The notes beneath the pieces are model-generated. The model saw nothing but the letters and a program-made list of their open reading frames with translations. It was not told where the DNA came from and searched no databases. Position numbers and translations under genes: made by a program. Positions 45,467 to 53,434 of a DNA stretch of 64,000 nucleotides are shown here, in pieces. Source of the DNA: Sphingomonas yabuuchiae (GTDB lineage Bacteria > Pseudomonadota > Alphaproteobacteria > Sphingomonadales > Sphingomonadaceae); NCBI RefSeq assembly GCF_001477495.1, contig NZ_LDTF01000015.1, positions 33,857 through 97,856 of the forward strand, given 5' to 3'. The first letter of the stretch is position 1, and every line of letters starts with the position of its first letter.

Positions 45467-46547
45467 GCTGGCGCTGGCGATCCTGGGTGCGGCGGCGGCC
45501 CTGGCCTGGACGCATGGGCTATGGCTGGCTTTGATCGGCGCGGTGCTGGCGGTCGCGGGGTTGCTACTCGCCGGTCGGCCGCCGGCCCGGTCCCCGGTTG
45601 CAGCGGTGGCGGCGGCGGAAGGCCCCGAAACGACCAGTCATAGATTGTTGCTCGACGCCTCCCCTACCCCATTGCTGCTGGTCGACGGCTCGGTGGTGCA
45701 CGCGCTCAACCGGGCAGCGCGGCAGTTGTTCGCGACCGACGACCGTGTCCTCCCCGCCCCGCCGCTGGTGACCGACCGTCAGGCGACGCATCTGCGCCAT
45801 GCCGGGCGAAGCTGGCGCGCCGACCGCGTCGATGTCGCCGACCGCTCCGTCGTCGCGCTGATCGATGTGGATAGCGAGGAACGCGTCGCCGAGGCGCGGG
45901 CCAGTGCCGAGATGATCCAGGTGCTGGGGCATGAGATGCTCAACGGCCTCGCCCCCATCGTCTCGCTCGCCGAATGCGGGCTGGCGGCGGCCGAGGCGCG
46001 CGACAGCGATCCTGCGCTGCTGCCCGAAATCCTGACCACCCTCGCCCGCCGGGCCGAGGGATTGCACCGCTTTACCGAGGCCTATCGATCGCTGGGCCGT
46101 TTGCCCCCGCCGATGCGGCGGGACGTCGCCATGGCGGGAATGATCGACGATCTGGCGCGACTGTTCGCAGGTCGCTGGCCGCGCACGACGCTGAACGTCA
46201 CGCTGTCCCCCGGCCTGATCGGCGCGGTCGATCGCGATCAGTTGAGCCAGGCGCTCTGGGCGCTGTTGCAGAACGCCGCCGAGGCGGCGGGCGACACGGG
46301 CCATGTCGCCCTGTCCGTCACGGCAGCGGACGGGCAGTGGATGATAGATATCAGCGACAGCGGCCCCGGCGTTCCGGTCGACCGGACTGCGGCGATCTTC
46401 CGCCCGTTCGACACAACCAAGCCGACCGGAACCGGCATCGGCCTCAGCCTCGCCCGGCGGATTGCGCAGGGGCATGGCGGTACGCTCGACCTGCTGCCGA
46501 TCGTCCCCACGACCTTCCGTATGCGCCTGCCTTCAAGCCCCCTCTAG
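45456..46547 (+). CDS. Sensor histidine kinase, partner of the NtrC-like regulator
   Basis: This 363-residue kinase has one or two N-terminal membrane segments (about 5-40, LALAILGAAAALAWTHGLWL then ALIGAVLAVAGLLLA), a small PAS-like region (about 60-145), then H159 in VLGHEMLNGLAPI. The ATPase domain contains LLQNAAEAAGD, ISDSGPGVP and TGIGLSLARRIAQGHGG, as in NtrY-type kinases. It is translationally coupled to the regulator. Its TAG stop lies in CTAG, which is exactly the target duplication of the adjacent IS5-family element, so the element lies right behind the gene but leaves the protein intact. Confidence 0.9.
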   Translation: MGSRLALAILGAAAALAWTHGLWLALIGAVLAVAGLLLAGRPPARSPVAAVAAAEGPETTSHRLLLDASPTPLLLVDGSVVHALNRAARQLFATDDRVLPAPPLVTDRQATHLRHAGRSWRADRVDVADRSVVALIDVDSEERVAEARASAEMIQVLGHEMLNGLAPIVSLAECGLAAAEARDSDPALLPEILTTLARRAEGLHRFTEAYRSLGRLPPPMRRDVAMAGMIDDLARLFAGRWPRTTLNVTLSPGLIGAVDRDQLSQALWALLQNAAEAAGDTGHVALSVTAADGQWMIDISDSGPGVPVDRTAAIFRPFDTTKPTGTGIGLSLARRIAQGHGGTLDLLPIVPTTFRMRLPSSPL

Positions 46548-47386
46548 GCCGGATCGACATTCATCGTAGCCAGATCATGGCAGCGGCGAGATGGACGAAG
46601 CCGGTGAAGTGGATGATGCGGCGGTCGTAGCGAGTAGCGAAGCGTCGGAAATGTTTGAAGCATCTCTCGATTTGGTTGCGATGCTTGTAGATGAGGGCAT
46701 CGTGCGGGATGGCGACCTTGCGGTTGCGCTTGGACGGGATCACCGCCTCGGCGTCCATAGCAGCGATCTGACTACGCAAGTCATTGCCGTCATACGCCTT
46801 GTCGGCGAGCACAGCTTTGCCGCGCTGGCCTTCGAGCAGGGCGGGTGCCGAGGCGATGTCGCTGGCTTGGCCGGGCGTGATGCGAAACCGCAAAGGTCGG
46901 CCGAACGTGTCGGCGAGCATGTGAACCTTGGTCGTCAGTCCGCCTCGGGAACGCCCCAGCGCCTGATCCTTGCCCCCCCTTTTCCGGTCGCCGCCTGATG
47001 GTGAGCGCGAACGATGGTGCTGTCGATCATCAGATACTGATTGTCGCGATCCACCGTCAGCGCCTCGAACACCCGCTCCCAGACGCCAGCGTGGCACCAG
47101 CGGCTGAAACGCCGATGCACCGTCTTCCACTTGCCGTAGCGTTCCGGCAGATCGCACCAACGGGCGCCAGAGCGCAGCACCCACAAACATCCATTCACAA
47201 ACAGCCGGTTATCCGAACCCCTTCGGCCAGGATCAGCCGTCTTGCCCGGAACCAGCAAGGCAATCCGGGACCATTGCGCCTCGCTCAACTCGTACCGCCT
47301 GATCCCCATTATCCGCTCCGCGCCACAACACGAATGCTTATGAATCACCGTTCAGCGCGTTTGGGAATCCTGAATGTCGATCCGAC
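46548..47386 (-). mobile_element. IS5-family insertion sequence (839 bp)
   Basis: Terminal inverted repeats are GCCGGATCGACATTCA (46548-46563) and, on the opposite strand, GTCGGATCGACATTCA (47371-47386), 15 of 16 matching. CTAG flanks both ends (46544-46547 and 47387-47390), the 4-bp YTAR target duplication usual for IS5. Inside is one frameshifted DDE transposase on the minus strand. With clean ends and a full transposase it may still be mobile. Confidence 0.9.
46561..47309 (-). CDS. IS5-family DDE transposase, two frames joined by -1 frameshift
   Basis: The first frame (start 47309, GGAG 7 nt upstream, MGIRRYELSEAQWSRIALLV) holds the DUF4096-like N-terminal domain and the first catalytic Asp in YLMIDSTIVRAH. 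The second frame (to 46561) carries Asp in VLADKAYDGNDL and Glu in QIERCFKHFRRFATRYD. They overlap at a slippery run, AAAAGGGGGGG on the minus strand (46973-46983). The second frame is -1 relative to the first, the arrangement used by many IS5 members for programmed frameshifting. The stop codon lies inside the left inverted repeat. Confidence 0.88.
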
Positions 47387-47391
47387 CTAGT

Positions 47392-47414
47392 CCGGCTTCT
47401 GCCCGAAGCCCCGG
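47392..47414 (+). terminator. Possible terminator of kinase operon, displaced by the IS
   Basis: GGCTTC and GAAGCC pair around a 5-nt loop, extended by CC/GG past a 2-nt bulge. Without the IS it would lie directly after the kinase stop. There is no T-run, so the call is weak. Confidence 0.3.
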
Positions 47415-47420
47415 AAGAAC

Positions 47421-47814
47421 GGTTCCCCCGCACCCGCGGGGATGGTCCCGCTCGGCAAGCTCTGCACCCTTCACCTTACGGGGTTCCCCCGCACCCGCGG
47501 GGATGGTCCCGGCCTTCGCGATGGCGGGCAGGACGATGCGCTGGTTCCCCCGCACCCGCGGGGATGGTCCGAGCGAGGCCGACGTGGCCGACCTCGACCG
47601 GGCGGTTCCCCCGCACCCGCGGGGATGGTCCGTCGACCTGGTACTCGACGGGCAGAGCTTCGTAGGTTCCCCCGCACCCGCGGGGATGGTCCCCCCCGCG
47701 CGTCGGTCGGGTCGAAAGCGGCCCCGGTTCCCCCGCACTTGCGGGGACGGTCCCGTCACGGCCTGCCGGGGTGGCGGTGCAATGGAGGTTCCCCCGCACT
47801 CGCGGGGATGCCCC
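47421..47814 (+). CRISPR. CRISPR array, type I-E-like, 7 repeats and 6 spacers
   Basis: Repeats of 28 nt start at 47421, 47482, 47543, 47604, 47665, 47726 and 47787, an exact 61-nt period with 33-nt spacers. Each starts GGTTCCCCCG and the first five end GCGGGGATGGTCC. The stem CCCCGC/GCGGGG and the length fit type I-E. Repeat 6 has three changes and repeat 7 ends in GATGCCCC, so the degenerate trailer is on the right and the leader should be on the left. On the left there are only 30 bases before the IS and, without it, the kinase stop. No cas gene is in the window. Confidence 0.95.
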
Positions 47815-48252
47815 CCCCCACATAGTTCGCAGGCCAAAGATTAACCGCCTCGTAGTTGGTGGCCCACGTCCCCCACACGCTCAACATGCATTATGAAGTG
47901 CGATCGACTTTCCCCCACGGCCTCGGCCCATGCCTTTTACAGCACTCGACGGGAATGCGGGCCGGACGCGCAGCGCTCGTGGCCTGTCGAAGGGTGTATG
48001 CTGAACGTCGGCGACCATGTCGGGCACCCTTGGACAGCCTACGTCGTCATCGACATGCTTTGGCGTGCGCCTACAGCCTCCGATGGCAGATTTCTCTGCG
48101 GTTTGCCCGTGCGGGTGAAACGTGAAGCCTTCGCGCCGCCGTGATAGAATGGAGCGGGCAAGAGTGGCAATCCGTCAGGAAGCGGGAATTGGCCGTCCTT
48201 GATTTCAAGAACGGAAGGACCGCCGAAGCATCCTCCTTCCCGTCCTACATTA
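47815..48252. other. Region without recognised gene after the CRISPR array
   Basis: These 438 bases hold only short open frames with no recognisable product. A weak inverted repeat, GTCCTT (48195-48200) and AAGGAC (48215-48220), may end the minus-strand transcript of the small secreted protein. No leader-like AT-rich block adjoins the last repeat. Confidence 0.5.
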
Positions 48253-48630
48253 TCAACGACCAAGCGTTCCGGGGGAATCGATCGCGGCTCGCGCTTTAAA
48301 TGACTTCGCAGCCAGCCTGTCCAAGGCTTTCCGACGGGCGGCGGGATCGAGGCGGGATACCTCGCGGCGCTCCCGCTCCGACAAGGTGCGGGCCTGCCAG
48401 CCCTGGGTCGCCATGCACGCCTCGATCGTATCCCCGGGCGCGCGGGCTGGCGTTCCATTGTCGAGCAGCGCCGCCCCGTCCGGGCGCTCCCCAGCCGCCG
48501 CCGGGCCGGTGGTGATGATGCGGCATTGCCGGAGCTCGGCATCCGCCTGCGCCGCCGTCGCACCCGGACGCTGATAGACCACCAGCGGCACCGGATCGGC
48601 CATTGCCAGCAGGGCCGCCATCACCACCAT
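48253..48630 (-). CDS. Small secreted hypothetical protein
   Basis: This 125-residue protein has a short signal-like start (MVVMAALLAMADPVPLVVYQ) and two Cys (ELRQCRII and IEACMATQGW) that could form a disulfide, then an Arg-rich C-terminus. It is not recognised as a named family; the C-x(n)-CMxxxGW pattern is seen in small envelope proteins of sphingomonads. It begins 20 nt after the autotransporter stop on the same strand, so they are probably cotranscribed. Confidence 0.55.
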   Translation of the reverse strand: MVVMAALLAMADPVPLVVYQRPGATAAQADAELRQCRIITTGPAAAGERPDGAALLDNGTPARAPGDTIEACMATQGWQARTLSERERREVSRLDPAARRKALDRLAAKSFKARAAIDSPGTLGR

Positions 48631-48649
48631 GACGACCCCGCCCGCTGCA

Positions 48650-51600
48650 TCAGAAGGACAGCTTCAATCCGGCACGATAGGACTGGTTGCGCACATCGTC
48701 GCGCCCCACCGTCGAGTCCGCCGCCAGTGATACGGTCGCGCGGCCCGAGCGATAGGCAACCCCTGCGCTGATCTCGCCCCAGTCGCGGTCCTGCTGCGCC
48801 GTCAGGAAGCGGGCCTGCGCCCGCGTGCCGCCGACGAACCCGGCGTTGAAATAGCCCGGCCGCCCCTCGAAATCATGGACGTAATAAGCCGAGGCGAAGG
48901 GGCGGAAGCCACCCTGCGTCGCGTCGACCTGAAGCCCCGCGCGTCCCTGCACGCTCAGGAACCGGTCGCGGCCATAGGTCAGTGCCGGACCGCTGCCCGT
49001 CTCGCCCGTGGGGGTGAAGTCGATGCTGCTGGTACGGATCGCCACACGCGGGCCGAAGCGCAAGGCCCCGCTGCCCTTCATATAGCTTGCCCCCACTTCG
49101 CTCGACAGGGCCAGTGCATTGTCGCGCGAGCGCAGGTCAAAGGGCGTGCCGACAAAGCTGCCCTGCCGCCGGGTCGAGGACTGGTACACGCCTGCGCCGA
49201 ACTGCACATCCAGCGCCGGGCCGAGCGTAGCGCCGAGCCGTCCGTAGAGCGTACCCTGGATCAGCTCGCCCTTGGCGGACTGGCCGAAACGCTGGTCGCC
49301 ATCGATATCCGAATAGGACAGGCCGAAGCCCAGTGCGCCCGTGTCCGACACCCGCGCCTCGACACCGCCCGCGATATAGAAACCGTCGAACGGATCGCGG
49401 CCACCGATCGTGCCGGGCATCGCCGCACCCGCGCCGTCGATATAGCCACCCGCCAGATAGGCCGAGACATTATCGGGCAACATGTTTTCGCGGACCATGC
49501 TGGTCGGCGTGTCGCTGACCGTCTGGGGGCGGCCGGGGGCGACGATGGCGTTGGCGGCGAACTCCAGCGGCTTGCCGATCATCGCGACCGTGCCGCCCGC
49601 AAAGCCGTCCGGCGTCATCGCGGTCAGGCGATCGCGATAGAAGCGCGCGATATTGTCAGTCGCGGTGGTGCCGATCGCCTGGCGCGTCGTCTGGCTGCGC
49701 GGTGCGATCGCCTCCAGGCTTGCCCGGATCGTCCCGACATCCTGAAGGTCAAGCAGGTCGTATGTACCGCGCAAATTGGCATAGGCCGAGCGATTGGCGT
49801 CGAGCAGCCGCGCATAGGCGGTCTGCACCGGTGTCGCCGCAACGACACCGGTATAGGGCCGCGCCCCCACCGCCGCCGTCACCCGACCCGCACCATAGCT
49901 GAGCTCAGGATAGAGGATCGCGCTGAAGGCGGTGGTGCTGCCGAAGCTGCCGGCGATTCCGTTCGATGCGGTGAGCAACGTGTAGCTGTCGCCATAGCGC
50001 GGCACATAATTGACCGGCCGCAGGGTCAGGTTGCCGCCGCCCAGCACGATGCTGCGCGCCGCCAGCTGGTCGGAAGTCCCAGCGGGGCCGATGTCGGCGA
50101 CGAACTGGCTTCCCGATCCCAGGCTGGCGGTGCCTGCCACGGTTAGCGTCCCGAACGCGCCGGTGCTGCCCGGCGAGACGATGCCGCCCGTCCCGGCGGT
50201 CAACGACGCGACGCTGCCATTGCCCGCGATGGTGCCACCCGACACCGCCGTCACCGCCGAGCGGGTCAGGCTGCCATCCACGGTCAGCTGCCCCTGCTCG
50301 ACGCGGGTCGGACCGCTATAGCTGTTGGCGGCGGTCAGGATCAGCTCGCCGTCGCCACGCTTGACCAGGCCGCCGATATCGTTGGGGAAGCCCGCCAGAA
50401 CCTCGGCCGAATAACGGTCGCGCGCATCGGTGATCGGATTGCTCCAGATATCGGTCGTGCCCGATGCCACCGTGACCTCGCGCGTGTCGCGCAGCGCGGT
50501 CGGCCCGCGCAGCGCCACCGCCATCTGCGGCGCCCCCCAGCCCGAGCGCAGGTCGACGCCCGGCGTGTCGAGGTCCTTCGAGCTGGAGACCAGGATGTCG
50601 GAGATCAGCCCGGTCTTGTATTCGGGAAAATACTCCATCAGCAGAGAGGCGAAGCCCGAGACATTGGGCGCCGCCATCGAGGTGCCGGTCAGCGCGGCAT
50701 AGCCCGGCCCGGTGAAGGTAATGTACTTCTGGAGCTCGGCGGTGATGATGGTGTTGGCCTGGGTCAGGACCGAGGTGGAAAAGTCCCGTCCCAGTAGCGT
50801 GACGTTGCCGGGAATGGTCAGGATCTGCGCCAGGCGGCTGGTATAGCCATCGGGATCGGGCGTCATGAACCGGGCACCATAGGCCAGCGAGATGCCGACC
50901 GCCTGCTGCGCCACCTTGGTCCGCTCGGCCTCCTCATCGAACGGGCGGCCCTGCGTCAGGGCGGTGTCGCGCCGGACGATATAGTCGTTCAGCACGCTCA
51001 GCCACGTGTTGACCGCCGCCGTCTGCAACTGGGCCAGCGTCGTTGCGGCATAGATGGTCGGATACATGGCGCGCGTGTATTTCGCGCGGATCGCGGTGCC
51101 GTCGACCAGATAGGTCGGCGCTGCGGACACGACCGCGCTGCCCGGCCCCGACACGCACCAGGTGGCGGTCTGGCCGCACAGGCTGGTGCTGGCCGCCGCC
51201 GTGCCGTTCGCCAGATAGTTGGTGACGGACAACCAGTTCGAACGCAGCCGCAGGTCGTTGAGCGGCGTCACCGCATCGATACTGGCATGGACGCCGCTGC
51301 CGTTGCCCGCCGAAAAGACGACCAGCACGTCGTTCTTCAGGACCGGATCGTAGAAGCCGTTCAGCGTCTGCTGAAACGCGCCCCGTGCCTGGGACGGGGT
51401 CAGCGTATAGGGCTGGGTCGAGGTCGAGCCCCAGCTGTTGTTGATGATCCGAACCCGCCCGGTATTGGCGAGCGCAGGGATATTCTCCTGCGCGGTGGCG
51501 ACCGTGACATTGTCGAGGATCTGGTCGCGCCACCACAGGAAATCGCCTGCGGAAAAATTGGTCGTCGCCGACAGGATGTTCGCGCCGAACGCGTTGCCGA

Positions 51601-52060
51601 ACATCACCCCATTCGCCAGCCGGTCGCCCGCCGCCGTACCCGCGACATGGGTGCCGTGGATTTCCCAGGGTCGGCGCGGATTGACCATGCCGTCATTGCC
51701 ATAGGTCACGGGGACGGGCGTACGCAGCCCCGAAATCTTGCCCGATCCCGCAAAAGAGGGATGGCTCATCACCACGCCCGCATCGTTGATCCCGATCGTC
51801 TGTCCCTTGCCCGACAGGCCGAGGACATAGGCATATTCCAGGCCGAGATAGCCCTTGGTGTAATCGACCGAGAATTGCTTGTCCTGTCGCCACGATGCCA
51901 GCGCCGCTTCGTAGTTCGCCGTCCGCTGGCCATTGGCCATCACATAGCCGCCGGTCGGCGCGGGCGGCACATATTGGCTCTGCGCGGCAGCCGAACCCGC
52001 CTGGACCAGGAAAAACGATGCGATCGCCATCAGCGATACGCGAGAAACAGCCACCCCCAC
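48650..52060 (-). CDS. Subtilisin-type serine protease autotransporter
   Basis: This 1136-residue type V secreted protease begins with GTG at 52060, chosen because AGGGGG lies 4-5 nt upstream; an ATG 30 nt later is also possible. Signal peptide to about residue 27 (AGSAAAQ). The S8 triad is D93 (GINDAG), H135 (EIHGTHVAGTAAG) and S461 (LTGTSMAAPN). A passenger beta-helix follows with the autotransporter repeat (GELILTAANSYSGPTRVEQG), then a C-terminal beta-barrel of about 270 residues ending in LKLSF. It probably acts at or beyond the outer membrane on surface or host/competitor proteins. Confidence 0.93.
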   Translation of the reverse strand: MGVAVSRVSLMAIASFFLVQAGSAAAQSQYVPPAPTGGYVMANGQRTANYEAALASWRQDKQFSVDYTKGYLGLEYAYVLGLSGKGQTIGINDAGVVMSHPSFAGSGKISGLRTPVPVTYGNDGMVNPRRPWEIHGTHVAGTAAGDRLANGVMFGNAFGANILSATTNFSAGDFLWWRDQILDNVTVATAQENIPALANTGRVRIINNSWGSTSTQPYTLTPSQARGAFQQTLNGFYDPVLKNDVLVVFSAGNGSGVHASIDAVTPLNDLRLRSNWLSVTNYLANGTAAASTSLCGQTATWCVSGPGSAVVSAAPTYLVDGTAIRAKYTRAMYPTIYAATTLAQLQTAAVNTWLSVLNDYIVRRDTALTQGRPFDEEAERTKVAQQAVGISLAYGARFMTPDPDGYTSRLAQILTIPGNVTLLGRDFSTSVLTQANTIITAELQKYITFTGPGYAALTGTSMAAPNVSGFASLLMEYFPEYKTGLISDILVSSSKDLDTPGVDLRSGWGAPQMAVALRGPTALRDTREVTVASGTTDIWSNPITDARDRYSAEVLAGFPNDIGGLVKRGDGELILTAANSYSGPTRVEQGQLTVDGSLTRSAVTAVSGGTIAGNGSVASLTAGTGGIVSPGSTGAFGTLTVAGTASLGSGSQFVADIGPAGTSDQLAARSIVLGGGNLTLRPVNYVPRYGDSYTLLTASNGIAGSFGSTTAFSAILYPELSYGAGRVTAAVGARPYTGVVAATPVQTAYARLLDANRSAYANLRGTYDLLDLQDVGTIRASLEAIAPRSQTTRQAIGTTATDNIARFYRDRLTAMTPDGFAGGTVAMIGKPLEFAANAIVAPGRPQTVSDTPTSMVRENMLPDNVSAYLAGGYIDGAGAAMPGTIGGRDPFDGFYIAGGVEARVSDTGALGFGLSYSDIDGDQRFGQSAKGELIQGTLYGRLGATLGPALDVQFGAGVYQSSTRRQGSFVGTPFDLRSRDNALALSSEVGASYMKGSGALRFGPRVAIRTSSIDFTPTGETGSGPALTYGRDRFLSVQGRAGLQVDATQGGFRPFASAYYVHDFEGRPGYFNAGFVGGTRAQARFLTAQQDRDWGEISAGVAYRSGRATVSLAADSTVGRDDVRNQSYRAGLKLSF

Positions 52061-52319
52061 GCTACCCCCTTAATTCCGATTAATAACATCGACTTATCCG
52101 TGACATGGCTTTCATGGCGGCACCGGGCTGTCAACTCCGATATCGGATGAATTACAAAGGATTGTGAAGTTTTCCCGTTTCGGCTCCGCAACGATGGCGG
52201 ATGACGTAGGGGAACGGGTGAAGCATGCCCCGGGGGCGTTTCGGGTCGTCCTGCGGCTCATCGACCCGGATCAGGCCGCGAACGAATCGCCCGGCGCGGC
52301 CTCGCAGAGCCGGTTCCGG

Positions 52320-52880
52320 TCAAGCCTGAGAGGTGCGGCCGTACCGTTCCGTCGAAGACAGGATGCGAACGACCGCCGCCAGCGCGTCGTCGCAGCGGGT
52401 CGCCAGTTCGTCCGCCGACACCTTCGCCAGATCGAAGCGAAGCTCGTTCATGGTCATGCCGGAGCGATAGCCTTCGGGCCAGACGGCGGTCTGCTCGAAG
52501 CCGCAACGCAGGAAGAAGGGCGCGACCTGGGGCGAAGTATCGACCGTGACGTAGCGCGTCACCGGCCGGGCATGGACCGCGACATGATGCAGCCGCGCCA
52601 GCAGCAACAGCCGCCCCAGCCCACAGCCATGATAGGCCGGTGCAGCCATGCCCCAGTAGAGCAGCGCCTTGTTGTAATGCTCCCAGACCTCATACCCGCC
52701 GAACGCCGCCGCGCGTCCGTCGATCGCCACGACAAAGGCGGGGCCGTCGGGTTCGTCCAGCGTCTCGACCAGCCAGTCGCGGTCGCCAGCCCCGAAATAC
52801 GTGGCCCGGTTGGCGTCGAAGATCGACAGCACGGCATCGCGGTCGGTCTCGGCATAGGGGCGGACAACGACGTCACTCAT
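52320..52880 (-). CDS. GNAT-family N-acetyltransferase
   Basis: This 186-residue protein has the GNAT fold: MSDVVVRPYAETDRDAVLSI at the start, FVVAIDGRAAAFGGYEVWE, the acetyl-CoA loop YHGCGLGRLLLLARLHH (Q/RxxGxG/A-like GCGLGR), and TVDTSPQVAPFFLRCGFEQT. The start at 52880 is supported by a 4-nt ATGA overlap with the transferase gene upstream; a longer frame to 53393 is antisense noise with the transferase. It is the last gene of the Pls-like operon. It may acetylate an amino-acid precursor or the product, for example for self-protection, but that is inference. Confidence 0.85.
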   Translation of the reverse strand: MSDVVVRPYAETDRDAVLSIFDANRATYFGAGDRDWLVETLDEPDGPAFVVAIDGRAAAFGGYEVWEHYNKALLYWGMAAPAYHGCGLGRLLLLARLHHVAVHARPVTRYVTVDTSPQVAPFFLRCGFEQTAVWPEGYRSGMTMNELRFDLAKVSADELATRCDDALAAVVRILSSTERYGRTSQA

Positions 52881-53434
52881 GCCCATAAGGCCACCGTCTC
52901 GATCGCTCCGCCCTCTTCGCGGGTCCAGCAATGCGCGTTGCGCTCCCCCTGTCGATGCGCGGTCGCTTGGCGGTCGTCGATCAGCCGCGTCTCGATCGTC
53001 TCGGCGGCGATCTGCCGGGGATCGCCGATCAGCTTGGCATAGGCTTCCTTGATCGTCCAACGACGCAGCCATTGGCGCGACGGATCGGGTGCGGCACGCA
53101 CGTCCCGTGCCTCCGCCGGGGTCAGCATGTCCCAGAGCGGCGGGGCATCGTCGATCGTCTCGCGGTCCACCGCTATCGGTTGCCGCGCTGCGGCGATCAG
53201 GCATGCCTCCCCTCGTCCCGCAAGGCCGATATACCAGCCTTGCGGGGCGGCGACCTGCGGTTGGCCGGCCGTGCTGCGCGCCAGCCGGACCGATCCGCCC
53301 GCCAGTCGGGTCAGCAGCGCCTCGGCCAACGGCGCGCGCTTCCCCCGTCCCGGATCGGCCGTGCGCCAGATGACGGGCGCGCGACCGTCCCACGCCAGCC
53401 GGTCGAGCGGCCCGTCATGGCGCAGCGGGATCAT
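52877..53434 (-). CDS. 4'-phosphopantetheinyl transferase, Sfp type
   Basis: This 185-residue enzyme attaches phosphopantetheine to carrier-protein serines. The start 53434 overlaps the synthetase stop by 4 nt. The two metal- and CoA-binding motifs are present: PIAVDRETID (family GVDxE) and WTIKEAYAKLIGDP (family WxxKEAxxK). Its place right behind a synthetase with an intact carrier domain points to that carrier (S580 of the synthetase) as substrate. It is short for the Sfp family (~220), missing some of the N-terminal half. Confidence 0.87.
   Translation of the reverse strand: MIPLRHDGPLDRLAWDGRAPVIWRTADPGRGKRAPLAEALLTRLAGGSVRLARSTAGQPQVAAPQGWYIGLAGRGEACLIAAARQPIAVDRETIDDAPPLWDMLTPAEARDVRAAPDPSRQWLRRWTIKEAYAKLIGDPRQIAAETIETRLIDDRQATAHRQGERNAHCWTREEGGAIETVALWA

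Noticed and set aside
47352..47844. Open frames on both strands (about 160 codons each) across the CRISPR array
   Set aside because: They arise from GC-rich repeats with an exact 61-nt period; translation is repeats of Pro/Arg/Gly-rich text with no family likeness.
52320..53393. 357-codon frame containing the GNAT protein with a long N-terminal extension
   Set aside because: The extension runs through the transferase gene in another frame; the ATGA overlap at 52880 marks the true start.
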